A DNA stretch of 41,267 nt from DATJMJ01 sp035503915 (GTDB lineage: Bacteria > Actinomycetota > Acidimicrobiia > Acidimicrobiales > Palsa-688): the NCBI GenBank assembly GCA_035503915.1, contig DATJSU010000059.1:1-41267 (forward strand), given 5' to 3'. Position 1 is the first letter of the stretch. Every line of letters begins with the position of its first letter. The notes below the pieces were generated by a model, which saw nothing but the letters and a program-made list of their open reading frames with translations, was not told the DNA's origin and made no database searches. The position numbers and the translations under genes were made by a program. Below, piece after piece: positions 31,731 through 40,184 of this stretch.

Positions 31731-32912
31731 GTGCCCCTCAGGAGAGCTAGGACATTGCTGCCTTGGGCACCTGCCGCCGTCTGGGCCTATTTGCTCGTCG
31801 GGCACGGCCGTCCCTGGTCGACAGAGCCCCACCTGCCCCCTATCCACGAGGGGCCCGATACGCCCGGGAGCTGGCCGACGGTGGCCGTCATAGTCCCGGC
31901 TCGGGACGAGGCCGAGGTGCTCCCCGAGACGCTGCCTTCCCTCCTTGGCCAGGACTACCCGGGCCACGCCTGGGTTGTCCTCGTCGACGACCAGAGCAGC
32001 GACGGCACCGCGGCTCTCGCTCGCCGGCTCGCTGCCGCCGGTGGTGGCCGCGGCCTCGGCCTGAACGTAGTCCACGGACAGCCGCGCCCCCCGGGCTGGG
32101 CCGGCAAACCCTGGGCAATGGCTCAGGGCGTACGCCACGCGCTCGCGGCGCCCAGCCCACCCACCTGGCTCCTCTTCACTGACGCCGACATCTGGCACCC
32201 CCGCGGGTCGTTACGTGAGCTCGTACAGAGCGCGATCGGCGGCAAAAGACAAGCCGTTTCTCTCATGGCGCGACTTCCCGCAGGGGCCCCCTGGGAGCGC
32301 CTCATGATGCCGGCATTTGTTTATTTCTTCGCCCAGATTTACCCCTTCGCCTGGGTCAACGACCCTGGCCGGCGGACCGCGGCGGCGGCCGGCGGCTGCA
32401 TGCTCGTGAGCGCGCAAGCCCTCGCCAGAGCAGGCGGCATCGACGCCGTCGCTGCCGCAACTATCGACGACGTCGCCCTCGCCAAGGCAATAAAAAGCAC
32501 CGGCCACAACATCTGGCTCGGCTTTGCCCGCTCTGTGGAGAGCCGGCGCCGCTACCCGCGCCTTGCCGACATCTGGGAAATGGTGGCCCGCAGCGCCTAC
32601 ACCCAGCTCCGCTACAGCCCGCTCGCTCTGGCAGGGACCGTGGCCGGGTTGGGCTCCATTTACCTGGCGCCTCCCGCGCTGGTCTTTTGGGGACTGCTCA
32701 AAAGCCGCCCCGCCTTGGCTCTGGCAGGCGCCGGGGCATGGAGCGCGATGGCGGCGAGCTACCTGCCGACGGCTCGTTACTACCGGGTGCCGCTTGCGAC
32801 CGCTGGCGCCCTCCCTTTCACAGCTTCTGTGTACTTGGCAATGACGCTCAGTTCGGCGTGGAGGCACCATGGTGGGCGCGCAGTTGCTTGGAAAGGCCGG
32901 CCCCTCTCCTAG
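31731..32912 (+). CDS. hpnB: HpnB-type hopene-associated glycosyltransferase (family 2)
   Basis: A 393-residue membrane-bound GT-A glycosyltransferase. The catalytic domain has TVAVIVPARDEAEVLPETLPSLL, VVLVDDQSSDGTAALA, the metal motif TDADIWH and IDDVALAKAIK. One N-terminal hydrophobic segment and three or four C-terminal helices anchor it. The pattern NVVHGQPRPPGWAGKPWAMAQG is characteristic of HpnB, a protein linked to hopanoid gene clusters. No squalene-hopene cyclase or other hopanoid gene is nearby, so the assignment rests on sequence alone. Start is GTG 31731 with no strong ribosome-binding site. Confidence 0.85.
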   Translation: MPLRRARTLLPWAPAAVWAYLLVGHGRPWSTEPHLPPIHEGPDTPGSWPTVAVIVPARDEAEVLPETLPSLLGQDYPGHAWVVLVDDQSSDGTAALARRLAAAGGGRGLGLNVVHGQPRPPGWAGKPWAMAQGVRHALAAPSPPTWLLFTDADIWHPRGSLRELVQSAIGGKRQAVSLMARLPAGAPWERLMMPAFVYFFAQIYPFAWVNDPGRRTAAAAGGCMLVSAQALARAGGIDAVAAATIDDVALAKAIKSTGHNIWLGFARSVESRRRYPRLADIWEMVARSAYTQLRYSPLALAGTVAGLGSIYLAPPALVFWGLLKSRPALALAGAGAWSAMAASYLPTARYYRVPLATAGALPFTASVYLAMTLSSAWRHHGGRAVAWKGRPLS

Positions 32913-32994
32913 GGTGGCCCGACAGGAGCGCTCTGCGAGCAGCCCCCTGGCGAGCCGATCGGGGGCCTGCGCATGCCAAACTGGACGGGTGGCG

Positions 32995-33354
32995 ATGCGG
33001 GAAGATTGCCGGCACTTCCAGAGCAGGACGTACTCGGATGGCGAAGTGGCACGCTTTTGCGTGCTCAACCTGGCGCCCGAAGCACCGTGGCGCTGCCCAG
33101 GTTCTTGCCCCCGCTACCAGCGCGACATCATCGACGGGACTTTCGTGGTAGGGACCCTCGCGCGCCCCCAGGTCGAGAAGGAGCCGGACCTCCCCGAAGG
33201 GGACGTTTCAGCCCTCTTGGACGCCGCCGACCTGATCGTGACCGCAGCAGGGCCCGAGATCGTCGCCGAGGTCGAGCGGGAGCGCCAAACCAGGCCTTGG
33301 TGGAAAGTCTGGAAGAGAAGAGAGGGTGGCGGCTTCAACTTGAGCTCGCGCTGA
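32995..33354 (+). CDS. Small conserved-looking protein with four cysteines
   Basis: A 119-residue protein. The N-terminal part has four Cys (Cys5, Cys22, Cys34, Cys38) in DCRHFQSRTYSDGEVARFC and WRCPGSCPRYQRDII, a spacing that could hold zinc or an iron-sulfur cluster. The middle is acidic (EGDVSALLDAADLIV), and the C-terminus is basic and Trp-rich (RPWWKVWKRREGGG). I do not recognise a named family. The ATG at 32995 is chosen because the upstream extension is compositionally unlike the rest. The lipoprotein gene begins 5 bp after its stop, so the two may be co-transcribed. Confidence 0.7.
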   Translation: MREDCRHFQSRTYSDGEVARFCVLNLAPEAPWRCPGSCPRYQRDIIDGTFVVGTLARPQVEKEPDLPEGDVSALLDAADLIVTAAGPEIVAEVERERQTRPWWKVWKRREGGGFNLSSR

Positions 33355-33359
33355 ACCCC

Positions 33360-36029
33360 GTGCAGACCGTCAAGGGAGGCCCCTCGGCCAAGGGAGGGGC
33401 GAAGGGGACCTGGCGAGGCGCTGGCCGGTCCAGGCGCACCCTGGCAACGGCCGGCCTTGTTGGCTGCAGCCTCGTCGCCGCCTCCTGCTCGAGCAGCCCC
33501 GCCGCCTCGCCGCCGGCCAGGAGGACCGCCTCGTCGAGGACTTCGGCGACCTCGGCAACCTTGGCGACCTCGACGACCTCGGCCTCGTCGACGACCTCCG
33601 CCACCTTGGCGGCTCCCACGTCGACGACTTCGACCTCGCTGCCCGCGACGACCACCACGACGCTCCCCCTGGGCGTCGCGCCCTACAACTGGGCGACGGA
33701 GGCGGGCCCCGACATGGGCGGCGGTACGACGTCCACCCTTTCAGCCGTAGTGCCCCCCGGGGCAAGAGGGAACTGGCTGATCGCCGGCACGAGGTCTTTC
33801 CCCACGGGCCTCACGAGCGCGACCGTGTGGACTTCGCCCGATGGGGCCAACTGGTCCAGGTTCGCTTTGCCGAAACCCACGGGCGAGAGCTCGACCTCGG
33901 CCCGCGCGGCGACCAACTGGGGCAACCAGGTCGTCGTGGTGGGTTCGGCAGGGACGGGGGCTACCATGACCGCCCAGGTCTGGATCTCCCAGGGACCAGG
34001 TGAGCCCTTCGTTGCCGTCCCGCAGTCGCCCTCCTTTCTCCCACCCGCTCCCACATCGCCCGCCTCATCGGGCCAGTCAACTGGCGCCGTCATGGACACC
34101 GTGGCCGGGGGGGCTCTCGGGCTCTTTGCCGCCGGGACCATAAACGGCCGGGCCACGATCTGGTACTCGACCGGCGGGCGCAACTGGCAGGTGCTCTCGG
34201 GGGCAAGCTCGGAGATCAACCGCTTCCACGATGCAGTCGTCAACACCGTGCTCGCTTCGCCCGGCGGCATCTTCGCAGCCGGCTCTTACTGGGATGGCAA
34301 CAGGTTGTCGGGGGAGCTGTGGTCCAGCTCTGACGGCATCCACTGGGCAAACGACGGCGGGTGGTTCGCCGGCGGCGGCGACCGGGTCATTACGTCGCTT
34401 GTGGACATGAGGCAGGCCGGGACGACAGAGCCAGGCATGCTCGCGGTGGGCGGCGTGCGGGAGGGCTCGACCTGGCAGCCGGCGTCTTGGATCTCCCCGA
34501 ACGGCTATTCCTGGAGCCAGACCTCGCTCAGCTTCCCTCTCGACGATGAACCGAGCGGCTCCCTGGGAGCGCTCGTTTACGCCGCCACAGGTTCAGACGG
34601 GCGGCTACTGGCGGTAGGTGGCAGCCCGGGGCGCCAGCGCGTCTGGCAGTCCACGGCCGGCCTCTCCTGGTCCTCAGTGCCTTTGCCGCCAGGAGCGAGC
34701 ACCGCGAGCGGGTGGCACCTCGGCCTCGTGGCGGCGAGCGACCACGTGGTTGTCGCCGCCGACAACCTTCCTGGTCAGCCCTATGTGCTCGTGAACGACG
34801 GGGTTTCCTGGCACGAACCGAGCGCTGCCCCGGGAGCGGTTTTTGGACGGCCGCTGGCAGTCGCCACACCGACCGGCCTCCTCAACGTCAACGGGGACGG
34901 CCACCTCGTCATGAGCGTCCAGGTTTCCAAGCCTGGTTTGGCGCTCGGGACAGGGGAAACTTACGCGGCTGTGCTTTCCTCGCTTGGGGGCAGGTCGTGG
35001 GCGCTGACAAACGGGCACGCCTTTGGCGGTGAGGAGGCCAAAGACCTCCTCCCGGTGCCTGCCGGGCTGCTCGCGGTGGGCTCTGCCGTCGTGCCCGGGC
35101 CGGCGGTGGCAGGTGGGAAGTCGACGGCGGCGTGGGCGAAGCTTTCCCCAAATGGGGGCGTCAGCTGGCCAGACGAGCTCATCAGCTCCTCCACTCTTGG
35201 TGAGCCGGGCGGACCGGCTTCGGCCGTCACTGCGGGGCGCGTGGGCGACAGCGAGTACGTCGTCGGCCAGGCCGGGCCCGAAGCGGTCGACTGGTACAGC
35301 CCCGACGGCAGCTTCTGGGAGCCGCCGAGGCCCCTCGACGCGAGCCCGCAGCTCTCCATCGAGCACCCGCTCGGCTCCTGCTTCGCAGGTAACAGCGCCG
35401 TCGTCGTCGGGTCGCTCACCTCGACGGCCCGGGGGTCGCTGCCAGCGTTTTGGAGCAGCACCGATGGGTCTTCGTGGACGGCGGGCACATTTTCGCCGCC
35501 GCCGCCCGCGGGTTGGGCTACCACAGTGGAGGGGTGCCTCTCAACCGGGACCGGCTTCATCGCCTACGGCGGCACCTCCAACGGCGCCAGCGAGCAGCCC
35601 CTTCTTTGGGGCTCGAGCGACGGGGTGAACTGGCAGCAGATGTCTTCGAGCTTCACCACCCTTGCCCAGGGAGCGCCAGGTGGCGTGAGCGGGCTCGGGG
35701 CAGGCACGGCGCCTTTGGACGCGATCGAGTACGGGACGAGCACCTGGCTCGGCCTGAGCGGCCAAGGCGACCTGCCCTCACAGGTCTGGCCGGCAGCGAT
35801 AGGGGGCGCCGCGGGCGCAATTGCGACGCCTGCGGGGCTGTGGTCCTCCTTCGACGCCGGCAGCAACTGGCAGCAAGTTGCCACCGCTGCCCCCAGCTTT
35901 GGGGGCGCACTATTTTCACAGGTCGACGCCGCCGTCTCGGTCGGCCAGGAAGTGGTGCTCGCCGGGGAGGTCGATGGTCGCCTCCGGGTCTGGCTGGGTA
36001 CCCCGACGAGCACCTCGACCGGCAGCTGA
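33360..36029 (+). CDS. Large lipoprotein with Ser/Thr stalk and sialidase (BNR)-like repeats
   Basis: An 889-residue exported protein. A basic start and hydrophobic segment (RTLATAGLVGCSLVAASC) end in a plausible lipobox with Cys43. A 60-residue Ser/Thr/Ala stalk follows and should lift the domain off the membrane. The rest contains at least eight BNR-type motifs: WTSPDGANW, WYSTGGRNW, WSSSDGIHW, WISPNGYSW, WQSTAGLSW, WYSPDGSFW, WSSTDGSSW and WGSSDGVNW. This indicates one or two beta-propellers. No catalytic residues of sialidases are apparent. The start is GTG 33360; an open frame continues upstream but overlaps the small Cys protein gene in another frame. Confidence 0.85.
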   Translation: MQTVKGGPSAKGGAKGTWRGAGRSRRTLATAGLVGCSLVAASCSSSPAASPPARRTASSRTSATSATLATSTTSASSTTSATLAAPTSTTSTSLPATTTTTLPLGVAPYNWATEAGPDMGGGTTSTLSAVVPPGARGNWLIAGTRSFPTGLTSATVWTSPDGANWSRFALPKPTGESSTSARAATNWGNQVVVVGSAGTGATMTAQVWISQGPGEPFVAVPQSPSFLPPAPTSPASSGQSTGAVMDTVAGGALGLFAAGTINGRATIWYSTGGRNWQVLSGASSEINRFHDAVVNTVLASPGGIFAAGSYWDGNRLSGELWSSSDGIHWANDGGWFAGGGDRVITSLVDMRQAGTTEPGMLAVGGVREGSTWQPASWISPNGYSWSQTSLSFPLDDEPSGSLGALVYAATGSDGRLLAVGGSPGRQRVWQSTAGLSWSSVPLPPGASTASGWHLGLVAASDHVVVAADNLPGQPYVLVNDGVSWHEPSAAPGAVFGRPLAVATPTGLLNVNGDGHLVMSVQVSKPGLALGTGETYAAVLSSLGGRSWALTNGHAFGGEEAKDLLPVPAGLLAVGSAVVPGPAVAGGKSTAAWAKLSPNGGVSWPDELISSSTLGEPGGPASAVTAGRVGDSEYVVGQAGPEAVDWYSPDGSFWEPPRPLDASPQLSIEHPLGSCFAGNSAVVVGSLTSTARGSLPAFWSSTDGSSWTAGTFSPPPPAGWATTVEGCLSTGTGFIAYGGTSNGASEQPLLWGSSDGVNWQQMSSSFTTLAQGAPGGVSGLGAGTAPLDAIEYGTSTWLGLSGQGDLPSQVWPAAIGGAAGAIATPAGLWSSFDAGSNWQQVATAAPSFGGALFSQVDAAVSVGQEVVLAGEVDGRLRVWLGTPTSTSTGS

Positions 36030-36127
36030 GCCCTCGGTTTGATGTTGGAGCGGGTGGCTCGTGGCTGAACAGACGACCGGCGACTACCCGGTTGAGCTGG
36101 GCGCAGGCGCTCGAGCGTCTCCAGGCC

Positions 36128-36976
36128 TCAGATGAGGTGCTTTCGCACCCAGTTGGCAAGCACCTCTATGAGCAGGACGACGACGAAAGTGACGAGGATG
36201 ATGGCGCCCGTCGTCCTGTAGGCCAAGATGTTCACGCTCTGCCAAAGCAGGTAGCCGATGCCCCCTCCCCCCACGATGCCCAAGATCGCCACGGAGCGGA
36301 AATTGATGTCCAGCGTGTACAGGGCGTTGCCCATCAACATGGGGGCGGTCGGGGCGATCACCGAGGTGGCGATCTCTTGCGGCTTTGTTGCCCCGGTCGA
36401 CAGCACAGCCTCCCGGGGCGTGGGCGGGACCTCTTCGAGGCCGTCGGCCACGAGCTTGCCCAGGAAACCGATGCTCCCAACGGTGAGCGCCAAGGCCCCG
36501 GCGACAAGGCCGAGGCCGACCGCGACGATAAAGACGATGGCGATCACGAGCTCAGGCACGGCGCGCACTATGACAAGGAAGAGACGGGCGGCTCGCGCCA
36601 CCCATCGTTGCGACACGTTGCGGGCAGCGAGCAGGCCAATGGGCACCGCGAAGAAGTACCCGGCGGTGGTTGCTATCACGGCGACGGCCAGGCTCTGGAG
36701 CACCCCGGTGAGCAGGGCACCACGCTCGGTCTGGAGGTTGGGAGGGAAGTAGAGCGAGACGGTGGCCCAGATTTGGCGCAAGGACAGGAACGGCTCCCAC
36801 GGCGTGGTCTTCGTGATCACAAACGATGCGCCGACGACCGCCAAGGCTCCCGCGACGAACGAGGAGCGCTGCAGGCGCTGGCGCGTCCAGGGAGGACGGA
36901 GCTTCTCGCCGCCGTAGCTCCCAACCTGCCCAGGACGGCGCACCGGGAAGAGGCGGTCGACCAACCGGCCCACCAT
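36128..36976 (-). CDS. phnE: Phosphonate-type ABC transporter permease (PhnE-like)
   Basis: A 282-residue membrane permease of a binding-protein-dependent importer. After a basic start (MVGRLVDRLFPVRRPG) it has about six helices. LLAARNVSQRWVARAARLFLVIVRAVPELVIAIVFIVAVGLGLVAGALAL and the EAA loop FLGKLVADGLEEVPPTPREAVLSTGAT are typical of PhnE. The C-terminal segment NFRSVAILGIVGGGGIGYLLWQSVN is also diagnostic. No ATPase (PhnC) or binding protein (PhnD) gene is adjacent. The reading frame continues upstream without a stop into the remnant of a second PhnE-like permease, so the start at 36976 is a judgement; no ribosome-binding site is clear. Confidence 0.85.
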   Translation of the reverse strand: MVGRLVDRLFPVRRPGQVGSYGGEKLRPPWTRQRLQRSSFVAGALAVVGASFVITKTTPWEPFLSLRQIWATVSLYFPPNLQTERGALLTGVLQSLAVAVIATTAGYFFAVPIGLLAARNVSQRWVARAARLFLVIVRAVPELVIAIVFIVAVGLGLVAGALALTVGSIGFLGKLVADGLEEVPPTPREAVLSTGATKPQEIATSVIAPTAPMLMGNALYTLDINFRSVAILGIVGGGGIGYLLWQSVNILAYRTTGAIILVTFVVVLLIEVLANWVRKHLI

Positions 36977-37039
36977 CACCTGCCTCGGCCGGCCCAGTTG
37001 CCGGCGCCTGCTGGCGGCATTACCTGAGGACTGGCTCTC

Positions 37040-37250
37040 CTGCTGCCCGCTGGAGCGGACCGCCTCGGGCGGCCCTGGGGCCACCTGTTCGATCGTCTCG
37101 GCATAGAGCTTCCCGAGCATGCCCACAGAGTCGCAACCCAACGCGAGGATCCCCGGGAGGACACCCACTCCCCGGGGCCTTCTACGTAGACGATGGCAAA
37201 GACGAGGCCTCGCCGACCTCGCGGCAGCTGTCCGCAAGAGCCACGAGTTG
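37040..37250 (-). pseudogene. Decayed remnant of a second PhnE-like permease
   Basis: VGVLPGILALGCDSVGMLGK, continuing LYAETIEQVAPGPPEAVRSSG, is the EAA-loop region of a PhnE protein. The preceding conserved piece GLVFAIVYVEGPG is in a different frame (shift near 37171), and the still earlier NSWLLRTAAARSA lies in the frame of the EAA segment. The end after the EAA loop (about 70 residues in an intact protein) is missing, and so is the front half. Phosphonate transporters often have two PhnE permeases encoded in tandem, so this is probably the lost partner of the adjacent gene. Confidence 0.75.
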
Positions 37251-37405
37251 GCCGGGGGGAGCGGCGGCCAACAACTGACAGCGTCTTTCCCTCGCAAGGT
37301 CCACGGTTACTCACCAAAGCACCCGAAGTTGAACTTTGGCCGCCATTTGGAGGGCACCCCGGTAACAACTCCGCGAACTGTCGCCGCTCCGGCGCCCGGC
37401 CCGGC

Positions 37406-37473
37406 CCTCGGGTACTGACGTGCCTCGGGTACTGAGAGGCCTCGGTTGCTCAGGGGCCTCGGTTACTGAGAGG
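37406..37473. repeat. 17-bp tandem repeat, four copies
   Basis: CCTCGGGTACTGACGTG and three variants (CCTCGGGTACTGAGAGG, CCTCGGTTGCTCAGGGG, CCTCGGTTACTGAGAGG) follow one another without spacers. The array lies just beyond the stop codon of the TauE/SafE gene at 37485. Between it and the phnE remnant (37251-37405) I see nothing coding. Confidence 0.88.
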
Positions 37474-37484
37474 GCGGCAGGCGT

Positions 37485-38585
37485 TCAGGAGTTGAAAGTA
37501 CCTGCAGGGCCGACCGGGACGGCCACAACCTTGGGCCGCACCTTGAACGCATAAACAAGCGCGGCTACCAGGCCGAGGCCGACGGGGGCGCCAATCCCCA
37601 TGAGGGCCACCCATGTCGTCCGGTCGTGGCCAGTAGACGACCATTGCTCAGAGAGGTGCAAGGTCGCGTCGACCGCACCCCACAGCGCCACCCCGACGAG
37701 CGCAGCCAACCCCAGCGCCCAGGCCAAGCCGCTGTAGCTCGTTATGAGGAGCGCCAACCCAGAAGCGCTGAGGAGGGCTACCAGGATGGGCCGCACAACG
37801 CTGTTCGGGGCTCGGCTCGAGACCCGGGCCCCGATAAACGCCCCCGGGATGCTCCCGATGATGAGGCTCCCCGCCACGTGCAGAGAAATGTGCCCGAAAA
37901 GCGCTTGCCCGAGCGTTGCGGATGCCACAAGTGGTACGGCCTGCACGAGGTTGGTGCCTACTTGGACGTTGGAAGACAACCTCGGGTAAAGCAACATGAG
38001 CAGGACGACGACGAGCGAGCCCGAACCGACCGACGTCATGCCGACCATGAACCCGCCAACAAGGCCGACGAGCATCGTCGCGAGCGGTTTCATGCGCCAG
38101 GGAGCGGCGTTTTCAGCGAAGCGCCCTCGCCGGCGAAGCCGGGCAACGAGGGCGTTCTTGGTTACCAAGCTTGCACATGCAACCACGAGCGCCCAACCCA
38201 GGACCGTCTTCAGGTGGGCTTGGTCGCCAGCGCTGTCGCCCAGCTGATTGAGGAACCAAGCGCCGCCAAAAGCCGCAGGCACGCCTCCAACGACCAGTAA
38301 GCGGACAAGCGGCCAGTTGACACTCCTGTGCAGGGCGTGCACAGCGCCCCCGACCGGCTTCATGGCAAGCGAGTTGACGAGGTCGCTGGCGATGGCGACA
38401 CGAGGGTCGACTTTGAAGAGGAGGACCAGGAGCGGGGTCATCAAGGCGCCCCCACCCATCCCGGCAAGCCCCACGGCGACGCCGCCGGCGAACCCAGAAC
38501 AGGCGAGCAACGCCGTCGAAGCATGGGCCGCGCTGGCGGCGCTGGCGGCGCTCACCGCGCCACGAGCCGCTACCAGCAAACCCAT
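37485..38585 (-). CDS. TauE/SafE family (TSUP) anion exporter
   Basis: A 366-residue membrane protein with eight or nine helices and the two-fold repeat of the TSUP family. The first repeat has GFAGGVAVGLAGMGGGALMTPLLVLLFKVDPRVAIASDLVNSLAMKPVGG. The second has VGLVGGFMVGMTSVGSGSLVVVLLMLLYPRLSSNVQVGTNLVQAV. Members move sulfite, sulfonates or related organic anions. The ATG at 38585 follows GGTGGAG. The C-terminus is extended by a further pair of helices. No sulfur metabolism gene is adjacent, so the substrate is open. Confidence 0.92.
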   Translation of the reverse strand: MGLLVAARGAVSAASAASAAHASTALLACSGFAGGVAVGLAGMGGGALMTPLLVLLFKVDPRVAIASDLVNSLAMKPVGGAVHALHRSVNWPLVRLLVVGGVPAAFGGAWFLNQLGDSAGDQAHLKTVLGWALVVACASLVTKNALVARLRRRGRFAENAAPWRMKPLATMLVGLVGGFMVGMTSVGSGSLVVVLLMLLYPRLSSNVQVGTNLVQAVPLVASATLGQALFGHISLHVAGSLIIGSIPGAFIGARVSSRAPNSVVRPILVALLSASGLALLITSYSGLAWALGLAALVGVALWGAVDATLHLSEQWSSTGHDRTTWVALMGIGAPVGLGLVAALVYAFKVRPKVVAVPVGPAGTFNS

Positions 38586-38681
38586 TGTCTCCACCGTCTA
38601 GATAGTACCGGGTGCTTAGTCGGGCGGGCGCCTGGCCCGCTGACCGCTCTTGCCCTCGGGCCTCGGGGGCTCAGTTGTCGC

Positions 38682-40013
38682 TCAGCCGGCTGCCATAACC
38701 TCTGCGTACGCCGGCACGGGGACCAGTTTGCCGACACTGTTATTGCTCAGGTTTACCGGCACTACGCCACCTGGGGAGCGCGTCTTGCCAGATTGGGAAC
38801 CTTCGTCGAGGACGTAGGCCCACTTCCCGTTGGCAGCAAAGGCGATCTGGCCCGCGTTGTAGCCGACGGGCAAAGCTTTGCCGGCTTTACCCGTGGCCGC
38901 AACAACCGGGACCACCAGGCCTTGTTGAGTGGCCGACCCGTAGCCGAGCGCGTAAATGGTCTTCCCATTGGGGCTGACTGCCACCACCCAGTAATTGTTC
39001 TTGGGGTAAGCCCCGAGATCTATTGTCTTTTGGACTTTCCCGGTGCTCGTGCTGATCACTGTCACTGTGCCCTGTGTGGCACCTAAGCCCGGGTCAGGTG
39101 TCCCGACCACGTAGACGTACTGCCCATTTGGAGAAATGGCAAGCGCCGCCGGTACAGACGCCCCAGTCATCACCGCCGGCAACAAGGCTCCGGAACTGAT
39201 CTCCATCGGGATGACCTCTATTGGGCCGGGCACACTATGGCCCACTATGTAGGCGACTTTTGAGCTTGGTGTGATGACAGCCGAGTACGCCTGGAGCGCG
39301 AGCTGAGCTGTGACCTTGGGTTGCTGGCCCGACAAGTTGACCAAGCTCATGGTGCTAGCGCCGAGCACGAGGGCGCTGCGGCCGTCGGGCGAGAGCACCA
39401 TCGCCGTAGGCCCGGCTGCCACCTTGAGAGGTTTCGTGGCTGTAAAACTGAGAGCGTTGACTGCCACCAGGTACCCGCTCGGCTGTTGCGTCGCGGCGTC
39501 ATATGCGTCCAGCACATAGATTGTCTTGCCACCCGGGGCTATTTTGACTTCTTGCGGAGAAACCCCGGTACTGAGGCCTTGGCCAACCACGCCCGTCGTA
39601 ACATTTATGGAGAAAAGGCTCCCGGGCAGGCCATCAACGTCGCTCCCGGCGCCCAGTAGGTAGGCAGTGGTCCCGCTTGCACCAGCAGCGAGGGAAACCG
39701 GGTCTGTGGCGACTTTGATGGTCTTCGCAACCGCGTTCGTCGTTGTGCTGAGGACGCTGAGCGCCCCGGGCAGAGCTGTCCCGCCTGACTGGTCGAGCCC
39801 GGTGCTCGCAACGAGCAGGTCGCTCGAGATGGGCACCCCTGCTGAGACCTGGACGCGTACCGGCGTCGCGCCTTGAGCGGTTGCACCGCTCAGTACCGCA
39901 ACGGCGACCATGGCACCGAGCCCGAGCGCGACGACGCTGCCAGAGATGCCAGAGCGCAACCCCGGTCTTTGCCTGATGCGCTTGGAAGAGAAATTACCGG
40001 GGTCGACGGCCAT
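38682..40013 (-). CDS. Exported YVTN-type beta-propeller protein
   Basis: A 443-residue protein. A basic N-terminus (KRIRQRPGLRSG) and a hydrophobic segment (VVALGLGAMVAVAVLSGATAQGA) suggest a signal peptide or anchor. Propeller blades are regular: PQEVKIAPGGKTIYVLDAYD, PTAMVLSPDGRSALVLGAS, PAALAISPNGQYVYVVGTPD, VVAVSPNGKTIYALGYGS and QIAFAANGKWAYVLDEGS. Seven blades are likely. No catalytic function is implied. It is similar in design to the propeller gene at 5965-7161, but I see no close sequence identity. The ATG at 40013 has no strong ribosome-binding site. Confidence 0.85.
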   Translation of the reverse strand: MAVDPGNFSSKRIRQRPGLRSGISGSVVALGLGAMVAVAVLSGATAQGATPVRVQVSAGVPISSDLLVASTGLDQSGGTALPGALSVLSTTTNAVAKTIKVATDPVSLAAGASGTTAYLLGAGSDVDGLPGSLFSINVTTGVVGQGLSTGVSPQEVKIAPGGKTIYVLDAYDAATQQPSGYLVAVNALSFTATKPLKVAAGPTAMVLSPDGRSALVLGASTMSLVNLSGQQPKVTAQLALQAYSAVITPSSKVAYIVGHSVPGPIEVIPMEISSGALLPAVMTGASVPAALAISPNGQYVYVVGTPDPGLGATQGTVTVISTSTGKVQKTIDLGAYPKNNYWVVAVSPNGKTIYALGYGSATQQGLVVPVVAATGKAGKALPVGYNAGQIAFAANGKWAYVLDEGSQSGKTRSPGGVVPVNLSNNSVGKLVPVPAYAEVMAAG

Positions 40014-40074
40014 GCTCGGGAAGCCTAGCTGGCCCCAAAAGCACTTTCACGAAAAGGATGTTCACCAACCTGGT

Positions 40075-40184
40075 GGAGCCGAGCCGGAGGCACGCTGGCG
40101 CCGGAGCCGGAGCCGAAGCGGAGCCAAGCCGGCGCCGAAGCGGAGCCAAGCTGGCGCCGGAGCCGGAGCCGAGCCGGAGCCCTA
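40075..40184. repeat. GGAGCC/GCTGGCGCC compound repeats beyond the last gene's stop codon
   Basis: Units of GGAGCC, GAAGCGGAGCCAAGC and CTGGCGCCGGAGCCGGAGCC are interleaved in at least two higher-order copies. The array runs directly into CTAGC, the stop codon of the minus-strand gene at 40182. It fills the spacer to the propeller gene. Confidence 0.88.

Noticed and set aside
32973..33359. N-terminal extension of the lipoprotein gene
   Set aside because: It overlaps the small four-cysteine gene in another frame, and a lipoprotein signal begins only after GTG 33360.
35450..37027. 525-codon plus-strand frame over the end of the lipoprotein gene and all of phnE
   Set aside because: Both genes beneath have clear domain motifs. 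The translation is charged low-complexity sequence opposite and out of frame with them.
36128..37297. A single 389-codon PhnE protein
   Set aside because: The first 107 codons contain a second EAA-loop segment and out-of-frame conserved pieces, which indicates a relic joined to the intact gene rather than a longer permease.
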